From the NCBI GenBank assembly GCA_963668595.1, contig OY764876.1:62001-126000 (forward strand): a stretch of DNA of 64,000 nt, read 5' to 3'. The notes under the pieces are model-generated. The model searched no databases and had not been told where the DNA came from. It saw nothing but the letters and a program-made list of their open reading frames with translations. The stretch comes from GWE2-42-39 sp963668595. GTDB lineage: Bacteria; Bacteroidota; Bacteroidia; Bacteroidales; Prolixibacteraceae. Positions 26,023 through 34,255 of this stretch are shown here, piece after piece (position 1 is the stretch's first letter; the number at the start of each line of letters is the position of its first letter). Made by a program: the position numbers and the translations under genes.

Positions 26023-27794
26023 GCTTTTTTCTTTTGTTGAAGTGGAAGTCGGATTGTTATTTTTTTCTCCGGACTGTTTTGCCAGCTAAGATAAGCCGTT
26101 TCGCCGTAAATTAGTTTCAGTTTTTCCTGAATGCTTTGCAATCCGTAGCCCGAAACTGGCTCGTCGGGAAAAGCGGGGCCATTGTCTGATACTGCAATTT
26201 CCAGTTTTTGGTCTTTTTCTGAAATTTCGAGTCGGAGTTCGCCTGTGCCTGTCACTTTCGATAGCCCGTGTTTTATCGCGTTTTCAATCAAAGGTTGAAT
26301 CAGAAATTGCGGAATCGGTATTTGTTTCAATTCATCGGGGCAGTTTACGGTGTAGTTGAGGCGTTCGCCAAAACGTACTTTTTCAATCTCCAGATAGGTT
26401 TCCACCGAATGAATTTCTTCGGTCAGACTAACCGTTTCTTTTTGCTCTTTATTCAGCGAGTATTTGAAAAAGTCGGACAGAGCCAGCGCCATCTGTTCTG
26501 TTTTCCGGGCATCGGTACGTGCCAGTCCTGCAATTGAATTCAGCGAATTATACAAAAAGTGTGGATTGATTTTCGATTGCAGCGATTGCAATTCTGCTTG
26601 TTTATTTAGTTCGTTCAGCCGCGCAAGTTCGAGGTCTTTTTGCGAAATAACATTTTGTGATTTTATTTCGAGGAAAATGTATAAGGCGCGTAGCATTCCT
26701 ATGAAAAATGAAAAAAATAGGATTACAAATGAAAAAATGAGTACATACGGGAAGGATGCTTTTTTCCCAATTACTCCGAAGAATAGAAGAAATAGGGATG
26801 GGATAATTGCAGTCGTAAATAGCGGGATTGTTACTTTAATAAATAAGCTACTGTTCGGTCGGATAAAAGCTTTTTCGATGATGAATATAAGACTGGTTAT
26901 TGTGAACCAGACGATCAGGAAAACAAAAAGAGTTATCGATATAGATCCAATGCCAAAAATATTTGGAGAAAACCGAAGGAAAGAGATTGAACTAGTAATG
27001 AGATTGAAAATAATGAAAGTGGTAAAAACAATTGCACCTTGCTTCAAGAAGGTGAAATAGTTATTTCTGCTTTTTTTTAAGGAGTTAAGCATAAAAAATA
27101 AGAAAGCAGCAGCAAGCAAAAATCCAAGTAAACTTAAAATGACTTTGATTTCTTTATTGTATTTCTTCGTAAGAAAGATTAAGTACGATTCTTTTTTCTT
27201 TAATTGCTGGGTAAAGTTTTCAGAATAAACCGTTTTAATCAATTCCATGTCGATGGGATGATAGGTAATAGCGTTGGGCGAATGTGCATCAAATACACAG
27301 CCAGGCACAGACATGCTTGCTCCGGGCTGATTTTTCATCACCACCAGCGAACGCATTAAGTGGTAATACAATATTTTTTTTCGATCTTCTTCGGTTGTGT
27401 CGGAGGATATATTGAGTCTGACTGTCGTTTCAATAATCTCGACTCCAGTACGGCGATCCATTCCGTTAATCACTCCTTCGTTGCCGATCATATTTAATTC
27501 GAATATCAGATTTCCCGATTTTGAAACCAAATCGACATCCCATTTTTCAATTACGTTGTTTAGTTGAACGATCAAATCTTTGAAAATTGCTGAATCCTGA
27601 GGAGTTGGATTTCCTTTTAGTTGAATCAGAATGTTCGACTTATAACGAATCGGGTCGTAAATATCCCCTTTCAAAAACTTGGTTTCTATTTGATTCCAGA
27701 GAGTTTGTTCTGTATAGGTTGTTTTTGTTTCCTCTTGGCTGAAAGCAGTAAAGGCGACGATAGTAAAAATGAGTAGAAAAATGATTCGTTTCAT
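26019..27794 (-). CDS. LytS-type sensor histidine kinase with periplasmic domain
   Basis: 591 residues. Signal peptide (about 1-19), then a periplasmic region of about 200 residues that I cannot assign (it includes SVPGCVFDAHSPNAITYHP). Around five transmembrane helices follow between about 225 and 375, then the His_kinase domain INPHFLYNSLNSIAGLAR with the phosphoacceptor His, and a HATPase_c domain (IENAIKHGLSKV; SDNGPAFPDE; GYGLQSIQEKL). This is the usual partner of LytTR regulators. Codons overlap the regulator gene by 4 nt. The periplasmic domain is presumably the sensor. Confidence 0.87.
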   Translation of the reverse strand: MKRIIFLLIFTIVAFTAFSQEETKTTYTEQTLWNQIETKFLKGDIYDPIRYKSNILIQLKGNPTPQDSAIFKDLIVQLNNVIEKWDVDLVSKSGNLIFELNMIGNEGVINGMDRRTGVEIIETTVRLNISSDTTEEDRKKILYYHLMRSLVVMKNQPGASMSVPGCVFDAHSPNAITYHPIDMELIKTVYSENFTQQLKKKESYLIFLTKKYNKEIKVILSLLGFLLAAAFLFFMLNSLKKSRNNYFTFLKQGAIVFTTFIIFNLITSSISFLRFSPNIFGIGSISITLFVFLIVWFTITSLIFIIEKAFIRPNSSLFIKVTIPLFTTAIIPSLFLLFFGVIGKKASFPYVLIFSFVILFFSFFIGMLRALYIFLEIKSQNVISQKDLELARLNELNKQAELQSLQSKINPHFLYNSLNSIAGLARTDARKTEQMALALSDFFKYSLNKEQKETVSLTEEIHSVETYLEIEKVRFGERLNYTVNCPDELKQIPIPQFLIQPLIENAIKHGLSKVTGTGELRLEISEKDQKLEIAVSDNGPAFPDEPVSGYGLQSIQEKLKLIYGETAYLSWQNSPEKKITIRLPLQQKKKA

Positions 27795-27892
27795 AATTGT
27801 CCGATTTTTAGTTTTTCAGCAAAGGAACTTTTTGCGGCATCAAGTTAAAAGAGTTTTCTGACAAGCTGCACAACGGGACGGACAAACTGCAC

Positions 27893-27936
27893 TAAAAACA
27901 GCAATGGCCCTCCCGGAAATCCGGAAGAGCCATTGC
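27893..27936 (-). terminator. Terminator of the ilv operon
   Basis: On the minus strand GCAATGGC (27936-27929) pairs with GCCATTGC (27908-27901), with an inner TCCGGA/TCCGGG helix, followed by TGTTTTTAG. Confidence 0.8.
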
Positions 27937-27961
27937 ATATTGTAGTAGTTGATATTATTGT

Positions 27962-29437
27962 CTAGATGATTGATTTCATCGCTTCCATTGCTGAGCGTAA
28001 TTCTTCGCCAATGATTTCCACTTCGTGGTAACGAATGGCGGCGTTTACTTCGATCAGCAATTTGTTGTCAACATGATTGTCGTAGCCTTCTCCATAAGTT
28101 TCGCCAATTACATCTACATCAATTGTTTTCATGAAATCGGCCAGTAATGGTTTGCAGGCATGGTCGAACAGGTAGCAACCGTATTCAGCCGTATCAGAAA
28201 TTACCCGGTTCATTTCGAACAGTTTTTTGCGGGCAATGGTGTTGGCAATCAGCGGAGTTTCGTGCAGTGATTCGTAGTAAGCTGATTCTGCTTTGATGCC
28301 AGCCTCTGTCATGGTTTCAAATGCCAGTTCAACACCTGATTTCACGAAAGCAACCATCAGCACGGCATTGTCGAAATATTCCTGCTCGCTGATTTCTACA
28401 TCGCCGGCCGGAGTTTTTTCAAAAGCTGTTTCAGCTGTGGCAGCACGCCATGTAAGCAGATTTTTGTCATCATTGGCCCAGTCTTCCATCATGGTTTTTG
28501 AGAACTCGCCCGACATGATGTCGTCCATGTGTTTTTGGAATAACGGACGCATAATTTGCTTCAACTCTTCGGATAATTCAAAAGCTTTGATTTTTGCAGG
28601 GTTCGACAAACGATCCATCATGTTGGTAATACCTCCGTGTTTCAATGCTTCGGTAATTACTTCCCATCCATACTGAACCAATTTTGAAGCATATCCGGGT
28701 TCAATTCCTTTTTCAATCATTTTGTCGAACGAAAGAATAGATCCGGTTTGCAGCAGGCCACACAGAATGGTTTGTTCGCCCATCAAGTCTGATTTTACTT
28801 CGGCAACAAACGACGAGCGCAATACACCTGCTTTGTGTCCGCCGGTAGCAACTGCGTATGCTTTGGCAATTTCGAACCCATCGCCATTGGGGTCATTTTC
28901 AGGGTGAACCGCAATCAGGGTGGGTACACCGAAGCCGCGTTTGTATTCTTCGCGTACTTCTGAACCTGGTGATTTCGGAGCAACCATCACAACAGTGAGG
29001 TCTTTGCGAATTTGCATTCCTTCTTCCACAATATTGAAACCGTGTGAGTAGGAGAGTGTTGCGCCTTGTTTCATCAGAGGCATCACCGCATTAATTACGC
29101 TGGTATGTTGTTTGTCTGGAGTCAGGTTGATCACCATGTCCGCTGTTGGGATCATTTCTTCGTAGGTGCCAACTTTAAACCCATTTTCCGTAGCATTTTT
29201 GTACGACTGGCGTTGTGCTTTAATTGCTTCTGCACGTAGTGCATAAGAAATATCCAGCCCCGAATCGCGCATGTTCAAGCCTTGGTTTAATCCCTGGGCT
29301 CCGCAACCAACGATTACTATTTTTTTGCCTTCCAGTTTTTTTACTCCGTCGGCAAATTCCGATTCTTCAAGGAATTCGCAAGTTCCCAACTGCTCTAATT
29401 GCAGACGCAGCGGGAGTGTGTTGAAATAATTAGCCAT
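27962..29437 (-). CDS. ilvC: Ketol-acid reductoisomerase, class II
   Basis: 491 residues, the long class II form with a duplicated C-terminal knotted domain, as in E. coli. N-terminal Rossmann fold: KKIVIVGCGAQGLNQGLN, with NADPH-binding residues in SYALRAEAIKAQR. The first metal-binding domain contains SDLMGEQTILCGLLQTG and the second SVYYESLHE-like ESAYYESLHETPLIAN. It converts acetolactate or acetohydroxybutyrate to the dihydroxy acids in valine/leucine and isoleucine synthesis. Last gene of ilvD-ilvB-ilvN-ilvC. The 125-bp gap before it contains a -7-like box, so it may also have its own promoter. Confidence 0.96.
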   Translation of the reverse strand: MANYFNTLPLRLQLEQLGTCEFLEESEFADGVKKLEGKKIVIVGCGAQGLNQGLNMRDSGLDISYALRAEAIKAQRQSYKNATENGFKVGTYEEMIPTADMVINLTPDKQHTSVINAVMPLMKQGATLSYSHGFNIVEEGMQIRKDLTVVMVAPKSPGSEVREEYKRGFGVPTLIAVHPENDPNGDGFEIAKAYAVATGGHKAGVLRSSFVAEVKSDLMGEQTILCGLLQTGSILSFDKMIEKGIEPGYASKLVQYGWEVITEALKHGGITNMMDRLSNPAKIKAFELSEELKQIMRPLFQKHMDDIMSGEFSKTMMEDWANDDKNLLTWRAATAETAFEKTPAGDVEISEQEYFDNAVLMVAFVKSGVELAFETMTEAGIKAESAYYESLHETPLIANTIARKKLFEMNRVISDTAEYGCYLFDHACKPLLADFMKTIDVDVIGETYGEGYDNHVDNKLLIEVNAAIRYHEVEIIGEELRSAMEAMKSII

Positions 29438-29495
29438 AGTATCTTTTTTATTTTAATTATTCGTAGTCGGTGTCTGGAAAACCAAACAATTAATG

Positions 29496-29503
29496 CAAAA
29501 CTA
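29496..29503 (-). promoter_or_regulatory. Possible internal promoter ahead of ilvC
   Basis: TAGTTTTG on the minus strand (29503-29496) fits TAnnTTTG and would start transcription about 50 nt before ilvC. No -33 box is seen, so support is weak. It lies in the 125-bp ilvN-ilvC gap. Confidence 0.3.
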
Positions 29504-29562
29504 CAAATAAAAGCTGCCTTTAACTTTTAAAATATTACAAAAAGTTGATTTTTTATTATTAT

Positions 29563-30105
29563 TTAATCCACTTGGTCCAGTAATGCATCGCGTTCTTTCA
29601 GGAATTCAGAAAGTCGTTCGATCGGGTCACGGGTGATGGCAATACGTCCCGAACGAATGAATTGCTGAACATTGTATTGGTTCAGTTCATCGAACAATGC
29701 CTGAGTTTCTTCTTTGTGTCCGGTTTTTTCAATCACCACATAGTCGCGGGTAATCTCCAGAATGCGTGCTCCGGCATTGCGTACCATTTTTTCAATCTGA
29801 TCACTTTCGTAAAGTGCTTCGGTAGGTACTTTGTACAGGGCTATTTCCTGATAAATCATCTCCTCGTTTGTATGACAAAACGCCTTCATCACATCCACAA
29901 TTTTTTCCAACTGACCAACTACTTTTTGAACCCGGTCAGCAGTTTCTTTTACTACGATGGTAAATTTATATACCCCGGAAATGGCTGACTCCGAAACCGT
30001 CAGGCTTTCAATATTAATTTTCCGGCGTGTAAATATCAAGGTGATGCGGCTCAGTAAGCCGATATGATTTTCGGAATATACGGTAATTATAAATTCTTGC
30101 TTCAT
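29563..30105 (-). CDS. ilvN: Acetolactate synthase small (regulatory) subunit
   Basis: 180 residues. The ACT domain is at 1-75: FIITVYSENHIGLLSRITLIF, in two parts, with RRKINIESLTVSES and YKFTIVV, matching the valine-binding regulatory fold. The C-terminal ALS_ss domain is at about 85-165 (ALYKVP and RDYVVIEKTGHKEE). It binds IlvB and confers valine feedback in the family. It starts 27 bp after ilvB. Confidence 0.93.
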   Translation of the reverse strand: MKQEFIITVYSENHIGLLSRITLIFTRRKINIESLTVSESAISGVYKFTIVVKETADRVQKVVGQLEKIVDVMKAFCHTNEEMIYQEIALYKVPTEALYESDQIEKMVRNAGARILEITRDYVVIEKTGHKEETQALFDELNQYNVQQFIRSGRIAITRDPIERLSEFLKERDALLDQVD

Positions 30106-30132
30106 GTCGTTTTAATTTGATTTTATTCACAA

Positions 30133-31830
30133 TCAGGGTTCAAGAAGAATATCCGAAACAGATGCTCCCGACGGAATCATTGGGAATACATTGTCTTCTT
30201 TCTCAATGGTTACTTCCAGTACGTATGGTCCTTTGTGATCGATCATGCGTTGAATGGCTACATCCAAATCTTCTCGCTTATCTACTTTGGCCGATTGAAT
30301 GCCGTATCCCTGGGCAATCATCACAAAGTTCGGATTGTGCATTTTTGTGAACGAGTAGCGTTTTTCGAAGAATAGTTGTTGCCATTGGCGAACCATTCCA
30401 AGAAAATTATTATTCAGTACAATTACTTTTACATCCAGTCCGTATTGCTCAATTGTACCTAGCTCCTGAATAGTCATTTGGAATCCACCGTCGCCCACCA
30501 TCGCAAAAACAGTACGATCGGGTTGTCCCATTTTTGCTCCGATTGCAGCTGGAAGCCCGAATCCCATTGTTCCCAATCCTCCGGAAGTAACGCAGCTTTT
30601 CGATTGTGTAAATTTGAAATAGCGAGCCGAGATCATTTGTTGCTGGCCAACATCGGTAACCAAAATCGAGCTGTTGTTGGTTTTTTCTGAAGCCATGCGA
30701 ACTACTTCGCCCATGGTCAGTCCGGGTTTGCTCGGGAACAGGTCTTTGCTGATTACTTTTTCGAATTCGATCACGTCGGCAGCTTTAAATTCTTTGAGCC
30801 ATTCGGCGTGTGAATTTACTTTTACATTGTCGATGAGCATGCGCAGCGATTTTTTTGCATTGCCCACAACCGCTACATCGGTTTTTACAATTTTATCTAC
30901 TTCAGCCGGATCAATTTCCAGATGGACGATTTTTGCATTTTTAGCGTAGGAACTCACTTTGCTGGTTACGCGATCGTCAAAACGCATGCCCACTGCAATA
31001 ATCAAATCGGCCTCGTTTGTTTTAATGTTCGGAGCATAATTTCCATGCATCCCCAACATTCCTACGTTCAGCGGGTGATCGGTAGGCAGAGCTGAAAGCC
31101 CAAGCAAAGTCCATGCTGCCGGGATGCCTGTTTTTTCGATAAATTCCTTTAATTCTGCTTCGGCATTGGCAATAATAACACCCTGGCCAAAGAGTAACAG
31201 CGGTTTTTTTGCTGCGTCAATCAGGTCGGCTGCATCTTTTACCTTGAATGGATCGACAGGCGTTTCGGGCACGTATGAACGTATTTTTTTGCATTTTTTG
31301 TATTCGAAATCCAATTCCTGGAACTGGGCATCTTTGGCAATGTCGAGTAAAACTGGTCCCGGGCGGCCGGTAGTGGCAATATAAAATGCTTTGGCAATTG
31401 CATCGGGAATTTCATCCGCTGAAGTAACCTGGTAGTTCCATTTGGTTACAGGCATGGTGATTCCCACCACATCCGATTCCTGAAATGCATCGGTGCCGAG
31501 TAGCGGCGATGCTACCTGCCCGGAAATACATACCAATGGAATAGAATCCATCATTGCATCGGCTAAACCTGTAATCAGGTTGGTAGCTCCGGGGCCTGAA
31601 GTTACAAAGCAAACACCTGCTTTTCCGGTTACTTTGGCGTATCCTTCTGCTGCATGAATCGCCCCTTGTTCATGACGTGTTAGTACGTGCTGAACTTTTT
31701 GATCGTAGTCGTACAATGCGTCATAAACGGGCATAATCGCACCGCCGGGATAACCATATATGATCTCAACTCCCTCTTCCAATAAAGAAAGTATGACTGC
31801 TTCTGATCCAGTTATTCTTTTTGTTGACAT
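30133..31830 (-). CDS. ilvB: Acetolactate synthase large (catalytic) subunit
   Basis: 565 residues from ATG 31830 (MSTKRITGSEAV); the upstream ATG at 31869 would add a low-complexity extension and is rejected. ThDP-dependent enzyme: EIIYGYPGGAIMPVYDAL, and the activating glutamate in RHEQGAIHAAEGYAK. The FAD-binding middle domain and the ThDP motif MVGDGGFQMTIQELGT to LNNNFLGMVRQWQ are present. It condenses two pyruvates, or pyruvate with 2-oxobutyrate. Pathway products are valine/leucine and isoleucine precursors. The ilvD-ilvB gap is 92 bp and contains a short TTTCAAA repeat. Confidence 0.96.
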   Translation of the reverse strand: MSTKRITGSEAVILSLLEEGVEIIYGYPGGAIMPVYDALYDYDQKVQHVLTRHEQGAIHAAEGYAKVTGKAGVCFVTSGPGATNLITGLADAMMDSIPLVCISGQVASPLLGTDAFQESDVVGITMPVTKWNYQVTSADEIPDAIAKAFYIATTGRPGPVLLDIAKDAQFQELDFEYKKCKKIRSYVPETPVDPFKVKDAADLIDAAKKPLLLFGQGVIIANAEAELKEFIEKTGIPAAWTLLGLSALPTDHPLNVGMLGMHGNYAPNIKTNEADLIIAVGMRFDDRVTSKVSSYAKNAKIVHLEIDPAEVDKIVKTDVAVVGNAKKSLRMLIDNVKVNSHAEWLKEFKAADVIEFEKVISKDLFPSKPGLTMGEVVRMASEKTNNSSILVTDVGQQQMISARYFKFTQSKSCVTSGGLGTMGFGLPAAIGAKMGQPDRTVFAMVGDGGFQMTIQELGTIEQYGLDVKVIVLNNNFLGMVRQWQQLFFEKRYSFTKMHNPNFVMIAQGYGIQSAKVDKREDLDVAIQRMIDHKGPYVLEVTIEKEDNVFPMIPSGASVSDILLEP

Positions 31831-31841
31831 ATCTTGTTTAG

Positions 31842-31855
31842 TTTCAAATTTCAAA
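31842..31855. repeat. TTTCAAA tandem repeat upstream of ilvB
   Basis: TTTCAAA at 31842-31848 and 31849-31855 (TTTGAAA on the coding strand), 11 bp from the ilvB start, followed by further degenerate copies. Same kind of short-period repeat as ahead of leuD and leuB. Confidence 0.5.
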
Positions 31856-31922
31856 TAATAAAATTCCAAATCTCAATAGTAAATATTCTGATTGTTATCG
31901 CTTGTAACTCGTTACTTTCAAT

Positions 31923-33752
31923 TTATTCAATAATACGCACTGCACCGCGGTCGGCTGACGAAACCAGGCTGGCATACGCTTTTAGCGCTTTGCTTATGTT
32001 GCGGTCGCGTCCAGTTGGACGGAAAGCTTCTTTGCCTTTGGCTTCCTCTGCTACTCTTCGTTGATTCATCTCTTCATCGCTGATACGTAAATTGATGCTT
32101 CGGTTTGGTATATCAATATCGATAATATCGCCATCCTGAACCAGTGCAATTTCTCCGCCTGCAGCTGCTTCCGGCGAAACGTGTCCGATAGATAATCCTG
32201 AAGTTCCACCAGAAAAACGACCATCCGTAATCAGTGCACATTCTTTATCCAGTTTCATCGATTTCAGGTACGAGGTCGGGTACAACATTTCCTGCATGCC
32301 CGGCCCGCCTTTCGGCCCTTCGTAACGGATAATCACTACGTCACCTTTCTGAACTTTATCGCCCAGAATACCATTGCACGCTTCTTCCTGCGAGAAAAAC
32401 ACTTTTGCTGTACCGCTAAATTTCAGAATAGAAGCATCAACGCCGGCAGTTTTTACAATACAGCCGTTTTTGGCAATGTTTCCGAAGAGAACAGCCAAAC
32501 CTCCATCTTTGTTGTAGGCATGCTCGGTTGAACGAATACAGCCTTTTTCACGGTCAGTATCCAATTCTTTGTATTCGCTTGTTTGCGACCCCATTACCAA
32601 GTTGCGAACGCCGCCGGGAGCCGATTTGTATTTGCTGAAAGCTTCTTCTGTTGCTGTTGGGCGTATAATATCGTAACGGGCAATTGCTTCGGACAGTGTC
32701 AGTCCATCCATGCGGGTTACTGAAGTATTGAGCAATCCGGCACGGTCGAGTTCCCCCATGATTCCAAGAATACCTCCGGCGCGGTTCACATCTTCCATGT
32801 GGTAGGCCGAGCTGGGAGCAACTTTGCAAATATTTGGAGTGATGCGCGATAGTTGGTCAATGTCCTGCATTGTAAAATCAACTTCGGCTTCGTGGGCAAC
32901 TGCAAGTAAATGCAATACAGTATTCGACGATCCTCCCATGGCAATGTCCACTTTCATGGCATTCAGAAACGATTCGCGTGAGGCTACGCTACGCGGAAGA
33001 ACTTTGTCGTTTCCATTCTGATAGTAATCGAAAGTGGCTTCAACAATACGTCTGGCTGCAGTTTCGAACAGTTGCATGCGGTTGGCGTGTGTGGCAACAA
33101 TTGATCCGTTGCCGGGCAGAGCCAAACCAATTGCTTCGGCCAGACAATTCATTGAGTTGGCTGTGAACATTCCAGAGCAAGAACCACAGGTTGGACAAGC
33201 GTCTTTTTCAACTTTTGCCAGCAAATTGTCCGGGACACTGGAGTCGGCACCTAGTACCATTGCATCAATCAAGTCGTATTTTTTACCATCCACTACACCG
33301 GCCTCCATAGGACCACCCGACACAAAAATTGCGGGGATATTCAGTCGCATGGCAGCCATCAGCATTCCTGGAGTTATTTTATCGCAGTTTGAAATACACA
33401 CCATTGCGTCAGCTTTGTGTGCATTGCACATGTATTCAACGCTGTCGGCAATTACATCGCGCGAAGGCAGTGAGTATAGCATGCCGTCGTGTCCCATGGC
33501 AATTCCATCGTCGATGGCAATCGTGTTGAACTCGGCAGCAAAGCAGCCCTGAGCTTCGATGAGCTTTTTCATGTGCTGCCCAATCTCGTGCAAGTGAACA
33601 TGTCCGGGCACGAACTGGGTAAACGAATTAACGATGGCAATAATCGGTTTGCTAAATTGTTCCTCTTTCATTCCGTTGGCGCGCCACAAGCTACGTGCGC
33701 CGGCCATTTTGCGGCCTTGTGTTACGGTTGAACTGCGTAATGGATGTTGCAT
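31923..33752 (-). CDS. ilvD: Dihydroxy-acid dehydratase
   Basis: 609 residues, IlvD/Edd family. Iron-sulfur ligands are in MVCISNCDKITPGM and CPTCGSCSGMFTANSMN. The C-terminal TDGRFSGGTSGLSIGHVSPEA motif carries the catalytic serine. It dehydrates the dihydroxy acids to 2-oxoisovalerate and 2-oxo-3-methylvalerate. The cluster is oxygen-sensitive in the [4Fe-4S] type. First structural gene of the ilv operon; its start lies only 22 bp from the second terminator of the tandem attenuator. Confidence 0.96.
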   Translation of the reverse strand: MQHPLRSSTVTQGRKMAGARSLWRANGMKEEQFSKPIIAIVNSFTQFVPGHVHLHEIGQHMKKLIEAQGCFAAEFNTIAIDDGIAMGHDGMLYSLPSRDVIADSVEYMCNAHKADAMVCISNCDKITPGMLMAAMRLNIPAIFVSGGPMEAGVVDGKKYDLIDAMVLGADSSVPDNLLAKVEKDACPTCGSCSGMFTANSMNCLAEAIGLALPGNGSIVATHANRMQLFETAARRIVEATFDYYQNGNDKVLPRSVASRESFLNAMKVDIAMGGSSNTVLHLLAVAHEAEVDFTMQDIDQLSRITPNICKVAPSSAYHMEDVNRAGGILGIMGELDRAGLLNTSVTRMDGLTLSEAIARYDIIRPTATEEAFSKYKSAPGGVRNLVMGSQTSEYKELDTDREKGCIRSTEHAYNKDGGLAVLFGNIAKNGCIVKTAGVDASILKFSGTAKVFFSQEEACNGILGDKVQKGDVVIIRYEGPKGGPGMQEMLYPTSYLKSMKLDKECALITDGRFSGGTSGLSIGHVSPEAAAGGEIALVQDGDIIDIDIPNRSINLRISDEEMNQRRVAEEAKGKEAFRPTGRDRNISKALKAYASLVSSADRGAVRIIE

Positions 33753-33774
33753 CTTCCTTCAATTTTTTGTTCTT

Positions 33775-33847
33775 AAAAAAAAACCTTTCCCGTTTTCGAG
33801 AAAGGCTTTTGAATATTTTTAATTCAGCATACAATCGCCTCTCTCAG
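33775..33847 (-). promoter_or_regulatory. Second (promoter-proximal to ilvD) attenuator
   Basis: Terminator on the minus strand: GCCTTTCTCG (33806-33797) pairs with CGGGAAAGGT (33792-33783) around AAAA, followed by nine T. Antiterminator: GAGAGAGGC (33845-33837), which overlaps the second leader stop codon (33844-33846), pairs with GCCTTTCTC (33806-33798), 9 bp with one G-U. The two structures exclude each other. Function is inferred from the same layout as at the leu operon. Confidence 0.82.
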
Positions 33848-33906
33848 TATTTACCAAGAATGACTAGAGTAATGACGATCACGATGTATGTTGAATAATT
33901 TATCAT
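33844..33906 (-). CDS. Second BCAA-rich leader peptide of the ilv operon
   Basis: 20 codons plus TGA: MINYSTYIVIVITLVILGKY. Ten residues are branched-chain (five Ile, three Val, two Leu), concentrated at positions 8-17. It starts 15 nt after the T-run of the first terminator, so it is transcribed only if the first switch reads through. Its stop codon lies inside the arm of the second antiterminator. Expected to act only through ribosome stalling. Confidence 0.82.
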   Translation of the reverse strand: MINYSTYIVIVITLVILGKY

Positions 33907-33920
33907 ATCTTATTAAAAAT

Positions 33921-33980
33921 AAAAAAGCCACTCTCGGCTGTGAGAATGGCTACCATTGCATACAAACATACCATCCTCAC
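33921..33980 (-). promoter_or_regulatory. First (distal) attenuator of the ilv operon
   Basis: Terminator on the minus strand: GCCATTCTC (33950-33942) pairs with GAGAGTGGC (33935-33927) across six nt, one G-U, followed by TTTTTT. Antiterminator: GTGAGGATGG (33980-33971), which contains the first leader stop codon, pairs with CCATTCTCAC (33949-33940), 10 bp with one G-U. The CCATTCTCA arm is identical to that of the leu attenuator. Confidence 0.85.
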
Positions 33981-34039
33981 TTTGCCGGGTTAATGACAAC
34001 TAGTAGAATGACGTTAATAATGATAGCCAAATTTTGCAT
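33977..34039 (-). CDS. First BCAA-rich leader peptide of the ilv operon
   Basis: 20 codons plus TGA: MQNLAIIINVILLVVINPAK. Eleven residues are branched-chain (five Ile, three Val, three Leu), clustered at positions 6-16. The ATG is about 16 nt after the predicted transcription start. The stop codon overlaps the first antiterminator arm. Both ilv leaders use Val codons while the leu leader does not, in line with what each pathway makes. Confidence 0.85.
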   Translation of the reverse strand: MQNLAIIINVILLVVINPAK

Positions 34040-34060
34040 GGTTTTTTTTATTGTTTGCGA

Positions 34061-34090
34061 CAAATGTAGGAATTAAAATGAAAACGCAAA
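34061..34090 (-). promoter_or_regulatory. Promoter of the ilv operon
   Basis: On the minus strand TTTG (34090-34087), an 18-nt spacer, then TACATTTG (34068-34061): a consensus Bacteroidota promoter. Initiation is expected near 34055. Beyond it, 34091-34255 holds nothing that I recognise. Confidence 0.75.
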
Positions 34091-34255
34091 ATAAAAATGA
34101 AAGTAAATTCGCTGTTTGTGTGAAAAATTAAAAGAAAAAATAAGTTCGACTACGAAAACGAAAGTAAAAGAGGTGCTTGGCTTACGGAGACTTTAGCGAT
34201 GAATTAGTCTGATGATGCATAATAGTATATTGATGACCGATGAAAAACAAGTGTG

